A stretch of DNA of 64,000 bases, taken from contig CAZLLE010000017.1 in assembly GCA_964560425.1 (NCBI GenBank), positions 9,246 to 73,245 of the forward strand, given 5' to 3'. The translations under genes were made by a program, and so were the position numbers. This document shows positions 49,561 to 59,434 of this stretch, piece after piece. Every line of letters begins with the position of its first letter. Positions within the stretch are counted from its first letter, which is position 1. Under the pieces are notes generated by a model. It worked only from the letters and a program-made list of their open reading frames with translations. It searched no databases and had not been told where the DNA came from. This stretch comes from CAZLLE01 sp964560425. GTDB lineage: Bacteria > Campylobacterota > Campylobacteria > Campylobacterales > QNZT01.

Positions 49561-51414
49561 ATGAAAAAAGCGTTTTATAATGATTTAAAGAAAATTTATA
49601 ACATTACAGAGGAAAACCAGAAAAAATTAAATAATTTTTATAATATTCTAGGAGAAAATCCTAATATAGAGGATCAAAATTTTATAGATAATTTTTTGGG
49701 AAAAATAGGATTAGAAGTTAATAATGAAAATAGAATGGCTACTATTTCAAGAGTAGTATCTTTGAGAGATGATGCACTCATACAAGTACTAAAAAAAGCA
49801 AATTTTAGTGAAAATGAAATAATAGAAAAAAAAGAGGAGGCTTATCTATGGGTAGCTTCTCATCATCTAAAAATTCATCAATCACTCATAAATGAGATAG
49901 AGAAACAAGAGTTACTAACACCATTTTATCGCTCCGTTTTTAGAGGAGTTCATGCAGTAGGTATTACATTTAGTTCATGGCAATCTAGCTGGACAGCTCA
50001 AATCATAGATGGAACAAATAGGGAGCTATATAGACTATTTAATGGTGATGAAGAGAAAATATTTGAGATGTTACATGAAAAAGAGCTATTTGATAAGGGA
50101 CATGATGGAAACAAAGGGGATAGATCTTACTCTGTATTAGTTAAACAAGAGGATGGATCTTTTAAATCTATCCCTTATGCCGAAGCTTTTGCTTCAGAAG
50201 TTACAACTTCACTTTTAGCACTTGCCGATTTTAAACACTCTCTTATACCACTTGAAGACAATCTATTTAATCAAAAAGAGGAGTATCTAAACTACATACA
50301 ATCAATAATAGAAGCCCTAGCAGAGAAAGATAATAATAAATTAATTCCAAAATGGGCAGATGTAGATAGAAAATGGATGAAAATCACTACACCTATACAG
50401 ATTGGACATCCATTAGAGTATTATGAAGATCACTATAAAAAAGCAGTAGCCTTAGAGTGGGACATGAGAATAGTAAATCCAGATAATAGTGCAGGTAATA
50501 TCAAAGAAGAGATCAAATCTATGTATAAAGAGATATCAAATACTATAGAGAATTCTCAACAAACTTATGAAAACTCACTACCAAATATAGAAAAAGTACA
50601 ACTCTATCTTGGTCGCCCCGCCCTCTACTATGGAGCTGAATTTTGTGGACTCTTCTCTGCTCAAGTTGTACCAAACGATGAACTAATCACTAAAGAAGAA
50701 GGCAAAAAAATATTTGCATTTGCTGATAATGTACTAGAATCTATCAAAGCAAAACCTTTCATGAAGATTCAAAATGAGATATATCCAAAAGAGTTTTTAG
50801 ATCAAGGAAGAGAGTTAATATTTAGAGATGAAAAAACTTGGCACCAAATATATAATATTACAACCATAGGACATGAATATGGGCATATTTTATGGCTAGA
50901 TCATGACACAGAATCAATAATGAACAAAACAGGAAATTTTAAGAATATAGAGGAGTTCAAAGCCACGGCAGGGGGATTGGTAGCATTCTTTCTAAATGAA
51001 AAAGAGTCTTTAAAATATCATGTCCTAAACGACACAATCAAAAGAGCAATTGGATTAATAGGCTGGATGGAGACAGGAGAGGTTGAACCATACTATTGTG
51101 AAGCACTTATTCATCTCTCTATTCTATTTGAAGCAGAGGTATTAAATTTTACAAACCAATTAGAGATAGATATGAGTGAAGATAAATATAACAGAATCAA
51201 AGCTCTATATATAAAAAGATATAAAGAGTTGGCTACACACTATATAAACAAAAAAGATGCCACACAATTTTTAGAAAAATTTGCATCAAAGAGTGGAAAA
51301 TATTTCCTACCAGTTGATGATAGAGTCAAATATTTTGTAAATTACTATTGGAATTTACATCAAGATATTGGTCAAGTAGTAGATGATAGTAATGAAAAAG
51401 ATAAGTGGATATAG
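49561..51414 (+). CDS. ciaB: CiaB-family protein with zinc-protease motif
   Basis: The start is ATG 49561, with AGGGG upstream; a TTG at 49555 is also in frame. The 617-aa soluble protein matches, as far as I can judge from memory, the CiaB family named for a Campylobacter invasion antigen. It carries HEYGH at 438-442 and EEFKATAGG at 464-472, the layout of a gluzincin metallopeptidase (HExxH plus a downstream Glu). No signal peptide is seen. It precedes pflA. In a free-living relative, an invasion role should not be assumed. Confidence 0.6.
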   Translation: MKKAFYNDLKKIYNITEENQKKLNNFYNILGENPNIEDQNFIDNFLGKIGLEVNNENRMATISRVVSLRDDALIQVLKKANFSENEIIEKKEEAYLWVASHHLKIHQSLINEIEKQELLTPFYRSVFRGVHAVGITFSSWQSSWTAQIIDGTNRELYRLFNGDEEKIFEMLHEKELFDKGHDGNKGDRSYSVLVKQEDGSFKSIPYAEAFASEVTTSLLALADFKHSLIPLEDNLFNQKEEYLNYIQSIIEALAEKDNNKLIPKWADVDRKWMKITTPIQIGHPLEYYEDHYKKAVALEWDMRIVNPDNSAGNIKEEIKSMYKEISNTIENSQQTYENSLPNIEKVQLYLGRPALYYGAEFCGLFSAQVVPNDELITKEEGKKIFAFADNVLESIKAKPFMKIQNEIYPKEFLDQGRELIFRDEKTWHQIYNITTIGHEYGHILWLDHDTESIMNKTGNFKNIEEFKATAGGLVAFFLNEKESLKYHVLNDTIKRAIGLIGWMETGEVEPYYCEALIHLSILFEAEVLNFTNQLEIDMSEDKYNRIKALYIKRYKELATHYINKKDATQFLEKFASKSGKYFLPVDDRVKYFVNYYWNLHQDIGQVVDDSNEKDKWI

Positions 51415-51459
51415 AGGCTAAACACCTCATATCAGATTTCTTTGGCTATAATTTATTTT

Positions 51460-53826
51460 ATGAAGAAATTACTATTTTTAATAATACTGCCATTACATTT
51501 AATTAGTGCAACTTTAATCATTAATACAGCTAGAGATGATGATAAAACGATCTCTATCTTACATTTAATAGATAATGAAAAGATATCTTGTGAAGAGGTA
51601 TTGGATGAAGATTTTCAAGATAAAATTATTTGTCATCTTAGCAAACCAGTGAAAAATTCAAAACCGATAGAAAATCGTTTTTTTAAACTTCACTACTATA
51701 AAAATAATGTAGTAATTACACCAAAATTCAAAATGAACTTATATGCCCTTCAAGGTGATTTGATTGAGAATAATGAGATTGTACAATATAGTGAAAAGAA
51801 GAAGAGATTACATTGGGTTGTTATTGGGTATGAAAAAGAGCCTATTAGTTTTCATAAAAGCAGTGAAGATGGGCTAAATTTCGCAATAGATTTTCAAAAA
51901 AAAGATTTTCCTTTTATTGAGGAGTTAGATCTAAATGGCAACCCTGCCAAAAATATTTCACATGCTGAAATAATGAGTCGTCTAAAACAATTTTATAAAG
52001 AGAAAAAATTTGACATGGCTCTTAATGAGTGTGATAGAATTTTTAAAAATGAAAACTCTACATTTTTTAATGAAGCACTACTCTATAAAATGCGTATTTT
52101 TTATGATCAGTTATCAGGGGAGAGAGGTATGGAAAAAATAGATCCTTATGAGCTGATTGATATGGCAAATGAGTGGATCAGTACCAACCCATCTAATATA
52201 CACATTCCAGAAGTTTTACTATTTTTGAGCAAAAGCTATTTGAGCTTGGGGCAAAATCTAAAAGCACAAAAATATCTTGATCTACTTACAGAAGTATATC
52301 CAGATAACAGATTTACACATTTAGCACAAATTATCCATGCTGATAAATTGAGTAACTCTGGACAACAAAAGATGGCAATCAAAATATACAAAAAAGTTCT
52401 ATATTCCACAAAAGATAGATATGTAGCAGCAATAGCAGCATTGAGACTTAGTCGTACTTATCTTACAAGTTCTGATGTAAATGAGGCAAAAAGATTTTTT
52501 GATAAAGTTATGGGTGGAAATAGAGACTTTATCAAAAACAATCTCAAAAATTCATTTAGATTTGCCAAGAAATTTGCGGACAATAATGAAACACAACTAG
52601 CTATAGATATCGGAAATATTATCAAAAAAACACCAAACGATGGCTCTTTAGATGAAGATGAGTTCAGTAAAGAGATGGCAGTTTGGCAAGAGAAGATTGG
52701 AAATAAAGAGAAAGCTTTAGAACTATATTATCAATACTTAGATAAATACCATGCAGGCTCTTATAATGCATTTGTTCAAACTCGTATTGATAGACTTTTA
52801 ATTGATTCCAATGAATCAAACAACACAAAAAGATTAGCTCAACTAGACAATATAATGGCAAAATATAAGGGGCAACATATATACAAAAAAGCTCTTTTAC
52901 AAAAAGCTCAAATCCTACTAGAGGAGAAAAGATATCAAGATATTTTAGATATAGGAGATATTTTAAAAAAATATGGGGGAGATATCTTGCTAAAGGAGGT
53001 TGCTTCCATCGTTGCAAAAAAGTCTCTAAAAAATGGAGACTGTGCCAAAAGCATGAGTATGTTGGATGATTATAATATCAGTATGGAAAGTATGAATCAA
53101 GAGCAAATTTTTGATTGTCTAATGCGTATCAACAACTATCCAAAAGCACTAAAATTGGCAAATAAGTTTGCAAAAAGTGAAAATTTAGAAGAGACTCTAA
53201 GGTGGAGTTATGAGATAGTAAAACTTTTTTCAAAAATGGGTAAATATGAAGATCTTATTCTACTAAGTAAAGATGTTGAAAAGATGGCAAATATCATGAA
53301 ATTAAGTTCCTTATCAGATGATCGTACCTATGATGATGTAATTTATGATCGTATTTTCGCATTTTTTAATGTTGATGCTCCATTTGATCTAATTTTGGAC
53401 GATGTAGTAACAATAGAGAAAAAATTTCCAAACAATCCAAAAAATCTGGATGTTTATGATCGAATTCTTAGAGAAGCAAAAAAGAGAAAAGATGATCTAA
53501 TAGTAATCAATTATGCAAAAAAGATAATTGATCTACAAAAAAAATATAAACTAGATCTCTTTACACCAAAGGTTGAATTAGATTATATTGAAGGATTAAA
53601 GAGGCTAGGTAAATTTCGTGAAGCTCTGAAATTAGATCTTGATCTACTTTATAAAAAAATGAGTGATAAACAGAAGGCTCATGTACTCTATTTAGCAGGA
53701 GAATTAAGCCAAAGAATCAATAAAATAGAGGAGTCCAAAAGCTTTTTTCTTAAATGTGGAGAGATTATTGAGGATAGTGCATGGCGAAAACTATGCGTAG
53801 AAAATTTAAAATTACTAGAGGAATAA
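51460..53826 (+). CDS. pflA: flagellar motor protein PflA (TPR-rich)
   Basis: The start is ATG 51460 (MKKLLFLIILPLHL). The 788-aa product has a signal peptide, an N-terminal beta-rich region to about 160, then many TPR-like helical hairpins (YKEKKFDMALNECDRIFK, LSLGQNLKAQKYLDLLTEVY, GQQKMAIKIYKKVLY). Length and architecture match PflA of Campylobacter and Helicobacter, a periplasmic part of the large flagellar motor scaffold needed for rotation. It ends 2 bases before the next gene. Confidence 0.75.
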   Translation: MKKLLFLIILPLHLISATLIINTARDDDKTISILHLIDNEKISCEEVLDEDFQDKIICHLSKPVKNSKPIENRFFKLHYYKNNVVITPKFKMNLYALQGDLIENNEIVQYSEKKKRLHWVVIGYEKEPISFHKSSEDGLNFAIDFQKKDFPFIEELDLNGNPAKNISHAEIMSRLKQFYKEKKFDMALNECDRIFKNENSTFFNEALLYKMRIFYDQLSGERGMEKIDPYELIDMANEWISTNPSNIHIPEVLLFLSKSYLSLGQNLKAQKYLDLLTEVYPDNRFTHLAQIIHADKLSNSGQQKMAIKIYKKVLYSTKDRYVAAIAALRLSRTYLTSSDVNEAKRFFDKVMGGNRDFIKNNLKNSFRFAKKFADNNETQLAIDIGNIIKKTPNDGSLDEDEFSKEMAVWQEKIGNKEKALELYYQYLDKYHAGSYNAFVQTRIDRLLIDSNESNNTKRLAQLDNIMAKYKGQHIYKKALLQKAQILLEEKRYQDILDIGDILKKYGGDILLKEVASIVAKKSLKNGDCAKSMSMLDDYNISMESMNQEQIFDCLMRINNYPKALKLANKFAKSENLEETLRWSYEIVKLFSKMGKYEDLILLSKDVEKMANIMKLSSLSDDRTYDDVIYDRIFAFFNVDAPFDLILDDVVTIEKKFPNNPKNLDVYDRILREAKKRKDDLIVINYAKKIIDLQKKYKLDLFTPKVELDYIEGLKRLGKFREALKLDLDLLYKKMSDKQKAHVLYLAGELSQRINKIEESKSFFLKCGEIIEDSAWRKLCVENLKLLEE

Positions 53827-53828
53827 AA

Positions 53829-54335
53829 ATGAAAAAATTAATATTAATAGCATTTCTTATAATAGGAACTGTTCAAGCAAATGCATTTGCTGAAATTGGT
53901 GCAGGATATGCCAAAGGTAATAATGATGGTAAGTTAGTTACTGCTTTTGGTTCATTAGCTCTTATTGGTGATATAGATTTGAGATTTGAGTACACAAAAA
54001 ACATTTCAGAACATCCAGAGTTTACAAAAGAGGATATTAGTAGATATGGTGTTTTTGCCGTATATACACTCTATTTGGTACCTCATATATCTATAACACC
54101 AAAAATAGGAATGACAAAAACTGATAGTGACTTTAAAGTGAAAGAGGTTCTTGAAAATGTAACTGATTCTAGCACAGAATTTACTTATGGTGTCGAATTA
54201 AACTATGATTTAAGTAGAAGTGCCACAATTTTCATAGGTTATACAGACTATGGAAAAGAGCAAGACATTAAAAATATAGATACTTCTAAGCTAGATAATT
54301 CAAATTATGTCATAGGTTTAAAATTGCATTTTTAG
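53829..54335 (+). CDS. small outer-membrane beta-barrel protein
   Basis: The start is ATG 53829 (MKKLILIAFL), just after the pflA stop. The 168-aa product has a signal peptide (cleavage near QANA) and about eight amphipathic strands with alternating aromatics, and ends SNYVIGLKLHF, a terminal-Phe strand. It looks like an OmpA/OmpW-sized eight-stranded barrel. Translation is probably coupled to pflA. The link to flagella is by position only. Confidence 0.7.
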   Translation: MKKLILIAFLIIGTVQANAFAEIGAGYAKGNNDGKLVTAFGSLALIGDIDLRFEYTKNISEHPEFTKEDISRYGVFAVYTLYLVPHISITPKIGMTKTDSDFKVKEVLENVTDSSTEFTYGVELNYDLSRSATIFIGYTDYGKEQDIKNIDTSKLDNSNYVIGLKLHF

Positions 54336-54423
54336 ATATTAAATTAATTACTATTCTTTGTTTTATATTATATTTTCATTATAATCACAGATTTTAAATT
54401 CTAATTATAAAAGAAGGTATTTT

Positions 54424-55413
54424 ATGAATAAAAATTTCCAGGAATTATTACGCAGTAGAAAAGAGATTTCAGTAAGATATGATTATGATACAGCAGCAAT
54501 TTGGTGTTATTTTAATCCAAATACACGCCCATGCTATACAATGAGTATGCTTAAAGAAATTTATGAGCTACAGCTATCTATCATTGAATATTTTAAAAAT
54601 AATGATATGAAACCACAAATTCCTATTCGTTATTATATTCTAGCATCACAAACATCGGAGATATATAATTATGGAGGAGATTTAAATCTATTTTACAAGC
54701 TAATACTTGAACAAGATCGTGACACATTATATGAATATGGAAAAATTGCTACAGAAATAATCTATTTAAATAGTGTGAACTTTAACCTACCAATTACAAC
54801 AATTGCATTGGTAGAAGGTACTGCTTTGGGCGGTGGATTTGAAGCTGCTCTATCATGTAATATTCTGATTGCAGAAGAGAACACCAAAATGGGACTACCT
54901 GAAATTAGATTTAATCTATTTCCTGGTATGGGAGCATACACACTTTTAGCAAGAGTTCTTGGAATAAACCAAGCTGAAGATATAATAAGTAGTGGAAAAG
55001 TCTATGATACAAAATTTTTATATGATCTAGATATTGTTAATATTTTGGCAAAAAGTGGTACTGGAAAACAGACTTTAGATAAATTTATGAAAAAGCATAC
55101 TAAAGCATTCAATGGAATGCAAGCAATTTTAAAAGCGAGACACAGATATAAGCCAATTTCTAGAGATGAACTCATGGATATTAATGAAATTTGGGTCGAT
55201 GCAGCATTAAAATTAGAGGATAAAGATTTAAAAGTAATGCAAAAATTGATAAAAGCACAAAATTCTAAATCAAATAATATGAAAATAAAATCAAGAACAA
55301 AACAAGATAGAAGAGTAAATAATAAAAATATAACTTTCCCTTTTTACGATTCAATAGGAAATAAAATATTTACTGACAGACGAAGTGGCTTAGATAGAAG
55401 ATTATGTAGCTAA
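54424..55413 (+). CDS. rpfF: RpfF-type DSF (cis-2 fatty acid signal) synthase
   Basis: This 329-aa crotonase-fold enzyme has RpfF-specific features: RYYILAS and YNYGGDLNLF, ITTIALVEGTALGGGFEAAL and MGLPEIRFNLFPGMGAY. The two catalytic glutamates fall at E140 and E160, 20 residues apart, as in Xanthomonas RpfF (E141/E161). Ordinary enoyl-CoA hydratases lack the LFPGMGAY signature. A C-terminal tail has three DRR units (295-297, 318-320, 324-326). A TATAAT is at 54380-54385 and SD AGAAGG precedes the start. It should make a diffusible fatty acid signal. Confidence 0.88.
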   Translation: MNKNFQELLRSRKEISVRYDYDTAAIWCYFNPNTRPCYTMSMLKEIYELQLSIIEYFKNNDMKPQIPIRYYILASQTSEIYNYGGDLNLFYKLILEQDRDTLYEYGKIATEIIYLNSVNFNLPITTIALVEGTALGGGFEAALSCNILIAEENTKMGLPEIRFNLFPGMGAYTLLARVLGINQAEDIISSGKVYDTKFLYDLDIVNILAKSGTGKQTLDKFMKKHTKAFNGMQAILKARHRYKPISRDELMDINEIWVDAALKLEDKDLKVMQKLIKAQNSKSNNMKIKSRTKQDRRVNNKNITFPFYDSIGNKIFTDRRSGLDRRLCS

Positions 55414-55495
55414 AAATACCCTTTCCCATTAAAGTTTTTTATAGCTCTTACCGATTTAGAGTTGTGAAAAACTAAAAAGGTAAAATGTGGCTTAA

Positions 55496-57325
55496 ATGAA
55501 GGGGATATTAAATTTAATCAAAAAGATTATTAAAAAAAGTGAAGATAATCCAAACTTATCTCAAGCACTTGCTAGAGTTATATTTTCGATAATATTACTT
55601 TTAACAGCAACTACACTACAATCTAGTAGTAATTTAAATTACTCCTCTATGCAACTGATTGTATTGTTTCATACCATCTATTCAGCTAGTATGCTATATT
55701 TGTCATATAAAAATGATACTACTACTTTTGGTAGAAAAATGTTTAATATTATTGCAGATCTTGGTGCTTTGTCACTAGTTCTTTATACATCCAATATTGC
55801 AACAATATTTGTATATCCTGTTATGCTTTGGATTATTGTAGGAAATGGTATGCGTTTTGGAACAAAATATCTCTATCTTTCTTTGGCTACAGGAACAATA
55901 TTTTTTACATTAGCAACTCAATACAATGAAGCTTGGAGTATACATAAAGAGTTTGCCATATCTATGACAATTGGACTTATTATTTTAACTCTCTTTTACT
56001 CTACACTAATCAAAAAAATTTATAAATTAAATCATACTCTAGAAGAGAAAGTAAAAGATAGAACAGAAGAGTTAAAATTCAGATTTTATCATGACCCTCT
56101 AACAAAACTTAAGAATATAGAGGCTCTAAAGTTAGATTTGGAGAAAGATCCTTTTTTCTCACTATTTTTAATAAGTATTGATGATTTTAAGAGTTTTAAT
56201 GATCTATATGGAATGGAAATTGGTAATACAATTTTAAAAGAGAGTACAAAGTTTCTAAAAGATTTGTATACTAATAATAATATAGAGTTATATAGAGTCT
56301 ATAGCGATGGTTTTGTATTAAAAAATAAAGATAATGATGATAATACAAGAGAGGAACTTTTTAATCTCCAAATGAAATTAAGTTTAATGGAATCTACAAA
56401 ACTTAATCTACAACTCCCAAATATAAATGAAAAATTAAATATTGATTTTACAATTATAGCAATACATACAAAAGAGCATGCTTTAGAAAAAGCTAATATG
56501 GGTCTAAAATATGCTAGAAAGACAAATAAATCTTATGTTGATTTTCATAAAAACATGGATGATAAAAAAGAGATTGAAAATATATTATACTGGAAAAATC
56601 AGATCAAAGAGGCTATTGAAGAAGATAGGATTATCCCCGTTTTTCAGCCAATTGTAGATAAAAATGGAGATATCCTAAAATATGAAGCACTTGTGAGATT
56701 AAAAAAAGGTAAGAAACTAATTTCACCATATTTCTTTTTAGATATCTCTATTCAAACTAAACAATATGAGAAGATAACATCTATTATGATAGATAAAAGT
56801 TTTATCCTTATGAGTAAAATAGGGAAAGATTTCTCTATTAATCTATCTTTTGCTGATATTAAAAATCAACTTTTAATAAATCAGCTTTTTAGAAAAATTC
56901 AACAATATAATATTGGCTCACAACTAATTATCGAAATTGTTGAGAGTGAGGATATAGAAGATTTTATTATTGTTGAGACATTTATCAAAAATATTCGAAA
57001 ATTCGGAGTGCGAGTTGCAATTGATGATTTTGGAACAGGCTATTCAAATTATACTCACATACTCAAAATTATGCCTGATTATCTGAAAATAGATGGATCA
57101 CTTATAAAAAATATTAATACAGATACAAACGCCCATAAATTAGTAGAGTCTATTATTTTTCTAAGTCACAACTTAGGCATTAAAACCATTGCAGAGTATG
57201 TTCATTCAAAAGAGGTTTTTGATGTTGTAAAAAAATTAGATATTGACGAGTTTCAGGGCTTCTATTTTTATGAACCACTATTACAAGAGAGTGTAGAAGA
57301 TAAGATTCTTGAATTATCCTATTAG
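55496..57325 (+). CDS. RpfC/RpfH-like membrane sensor fused to degenerate GGDEF and EAL domains
   Basis: The 609-aa protein has a cytoplasmic lead with DNPNLSQALARV, about five membrane segments (28-170) with the RpfC-like LWIIVGNGMRFGTKYLY, a short coil, then a GGDEF domain whose signature is YSDGF (269-273, inactive as cyclase). The EAL domain has YEALVRL, IEIVES, DDFGTGYSN, LKIDGSL and FQGFYF, so c-di-GMP hydrolysis is likely. The frame must start at 55496. The good SD instead serves a 4-codon ORF (55485-55499) that overlaps this ATG, implying coupled, possibly limited translation. Confidence 0.82.
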   Translation: MKGILNLIKKIIKKSEDNPNLSQALARVIFSIILLLTATTLQSSSNLNYSSMQLIVLFHTIYSASMLYLSYKNDTTTFGRKMFNIIADLGALSLVLYTSNIATIFVYPVMLWIIVGNGMRFGTKYLYLSLATGTIFFTLATQYNEAWSIHKEFAISMTIGLIILTLFYSTLIKKIYKLNHTLEEKVKDRTEELKFRFYHDPLTKLKNIEALKLDLEKDPFFSLFLISIDDFKSFNDLYGMEIGNTILKESTKFLKDLYTNNNIELYRVYSDGFVLKNKDNDDNTREELFNLQMKLSLMESTKLNLQLPNINEKLNIDFTIIAIHTKEHALEKANMGLKYARKTNKSYVDFHKNMDDKKEIENILYWKNQIKEAIEEDRIIPVFQPIVDKNGDILKYEALVRLKKGKKLISPYFFLDISIQTKQYEKITSIMIDKSFILMSKIGKDFSINLSFADIKNQLLINQLFRKIQQYNIGSQLIIEIVESEDIEDFIIVETFIKNIRKFGVRVAIDDFGTGYSNYTHILKIMPDYLKIDGSLIKNINTDTNAHKLVESIIFLSHNLGIKTIAEYVHSKEVFDVVKKLDIDEFQGFYFYEPLLQESVEDKILELSY

Positions 57326-57388
57326 GTGTGTATAAATTTAATAGGTTTTATTATAGTATTAGTTTAAAATTTTACTATAGGATTATAA

Positions 57389-58303
57389 ATGGAAAAAGCA
57401 AAGTATATTTGGATGGATGGGGAGCTTGTTGATTGGGACAAAGCTCAAGTTCATGTATTGACTCATACCTTGCATTATGGGAATGGTGTTTTTGAAGGCA
57501 CAAGAGCATATCAAACAGAAGATGGCTTAGCAATATTTAGACTCAAAGAGCACACGAAAAGACTTTTTAACTCTGCAAAAATTACAGCAATTAAACCAAA
57601 CTTTACAATTCAAGAGATGGAAGAAGCTCATATTAAACTACTTCAATCAAATAATTTTAAAGATAATGTATATTTACGACCATTAATATTTTTGGGTTAT
57701 GGCGTTATGGGTGTTCATCATGTCAATGCTCCTGTACACAGTATGATCGCAGCTTGGGAGTGGGGAGCTTATCTTGGAGATGAAGCTCTTGAAAACGGTA
57801 TCAAGGTAATGACCTCCTCTATCACAAGAACATCTGTCAAGTCTAGTTTTGGAAAAGCAAAAGCAGTAGCAAACTATCTAAATTCACAAATGGCAAAATA
57901 TGAAGCTATTGAGGCTGGCTTTGAAGAGGGGCTAATGCTTGATGATAACGGTTTTGCAGCAGAGGGGACAGGAGAGTGTCTTTTTGTAGTTAGAGATGGT
58001 AAATTAATATCTCCACCAAATGATAACTCTTTGGAATCAATCACTCAACTAACTGTATTGGAACTAGCTAAAGATATGGGTATTGAAATTGAGAGACGAA
58101 ATATCACTAGAGATGAGATATATATTGCTGATGAAGCCTTTTTTACAGGTACCGCAGCAGAAGTAACACCAATTAGTTCACTTGATAATAGAGTAATTGG
58201 AGATGGGAAAAGAGGTGAGATGACTCACAAATTGCAAAGTGCATATTTTGATGTTGTTTTTGGAAGAGATGAGAAGTATAAACACTATCTCACATATATA
58301 TAG
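57389..58303 (+). CDS. ilvE: branched-chain amino acid aminotransferase
   Basis: This 304-aa fold-type IV PLP enzyme makes the last step to Val, Leu and Ile. It has YIWMDGELVDW, HYGNGVFEGTRAY, RPLIFLGYG, the PLP-Lys region SSFGKAKAVANYLNSQMAKY, EGTGECLFVV and FFTGTAAEVTPI. The length is standard. It heads a run ilvE-SPFH-hisIE-DUF2393-DUF2393 with short gaps. Confidence 0.95.
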   Translation: MEKAKYIWMDGELVDWDKAQVHVLTHTLHYGNGVFEGTRAYQTEDGLAIFRLKEHTKRLFNSAKITAIKPNFTIQEMEEAHIKLLQSNNFKDNVYLRPLIFLGYGVMGVHHVNAPVHSMIAAWEWGAYLGDEALENGIKVMTSSITRTSVKSSFGKAKAVANYLNSQMAKYEAIEAGFEEGLMLDDNGFAAEGTGECLFVVRDGKLISPPNDNSLESITQLTVLELAKDMGIEIERRNITRDEIYIADEAFFTGTAAEVTPISSLDNRVIGDGKRGEMTHKLQSAYFDVVFGRDEKYKHYLTYI

Positions 58304-58315
58304 GGAAGAGAAAAT

Positions 58316-59428
58316 ATGCCAGCAGATTTAAATGATTATTTTAGCAAGAGAAAAGGTAATAATAGTGGTGATGGAGGTAATGGTGGTGGTAAACCACCAA
58401 GAAAAGTGAGACCAGAAGGACCAAATCCATTTGATGGATTTACAAAAAAAACAGGTCTGCTATATTTACTGATTGGGCTTGTAGCTCTTTTTATAATTGC
58501 AAAACCATTTGTTGTAATCAACTCAGGTGAAGTAGGTATCAAAGCAACAGCGGGTAAATATGACGCAACACCACTAAGACCAGGTTTTCATATCTTTTTA
58601 CCATTTATCCAACAAGTAATGGTAGTTGATACAAAAGTAAGAAGTATTAACTACACTTCAAAAGTAGGAGATGATATATCTAGACCATCTAATTACAGAA
58701 TGGGTGGAGCTACAGGTGTAAGAAATACATCTTCTATCTCAGCATTAGATAAAAGGGGACTTTTGATATCTATTGATATTACTGTTCAATATAGCCTAAA
58801 GCCAGAGAGTGCACCTCAAACAATTGCAACTTATGGCTATTCATGGGAAGAAAAAATTGTAAATCCTATTGTCAGAGATGTTGTTAGGAGTGTAATTGGT
58901 CAATATAAAGCAGAAGATCTGCCAGTAAAAAGAAATGAGATTGCATCTCAAATCAAATTAGGAATTGAGACACAAGTAAACTCAAAAAATGGTCAACCAG
59001 TTAATCTAGCTACCGTAAACTTAAGAGAGATTATCTTACCTAAAAAAATTGTTGAGCAAATTGAGAGAGTTCAAATTGCAAAACAAGAGGGTGATAGAGT
59101 AAAACTTGAAGTTGAAAGAGCAAAACAAGAGGCAGAAAAGAGAGCAGCACTAGCTCAAGGTGAAGCTGATGCTAGAAAAATTAATGCTCAAGGTATAGCA
59201 GATTCAATCAAGATTGAAGCTGATGCAAAAGCTTATGCCAATACAGAAATTGCCAAAAGTTTAACTCCTGATATTTTAACACTCAAACAGATAGAAGTAC
59301 AAGGTAAATTTAATGATGCACTTCGTGTAAACAAAGATGCAAAAATCTTCCTAACTCCAGGTGGTGCTGTTCCTAGTATATGGATTGATGCAAAAGATAA
59401 AGCTAAAACAACATCAATGAGTCAATAG
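58316..59428 (+). CDS. SPFH/prohibitin-family membrane protein
   Basis: This 370-aa protein has a Gly/Pro/Lys-rich N-terminal tail, one membrane segment (about 48-66), a Band 7/SPFH domain (VNSGEVGIKATAGKYDAT, LRPGFHIFLPFIQQV) and a long Ala/Glu/Lys coiled coil (about 245-310). It is closest to prohibitin/HflK-like proteins that form rings and modulate FtsH-type proteolysis. No nfeD or hflC partner is adjacent. Confidence 0.85.
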   Translation: MPADLNDYFSKRKGNNSGDGGNGGGKPPRKVRPEGPNPFDGFTKKTGLLYLLIGLVALFIIAKPFVVINSGEVGIKATAGKYDATPLRPGFHIFLPFIQQVMVVDTKVRSINYTSKVGDDISRPSNYRMGGATGVRNTSSISALDKRGLLISIDITVQYSLKPESAPQTIATYGYSWEEKIVNPIVRDVVRSVIGQYKAEDLPVKRNEIASQIKLGIETQVNSKNGQPVNLATVNLREIILPKKIVEQIERVQIAKQEGDRVKLEVERAKQEAEKRAALAQGEADARKINAQGIADSIKIEADAKAYANTEIAKSLTPDILTLKQIEVQGKFNDALRVNKDAKIFLTPGGAVPSIWIDAKDKAKTTSMSQ

Positions 59429-59434
59429 TAAACT

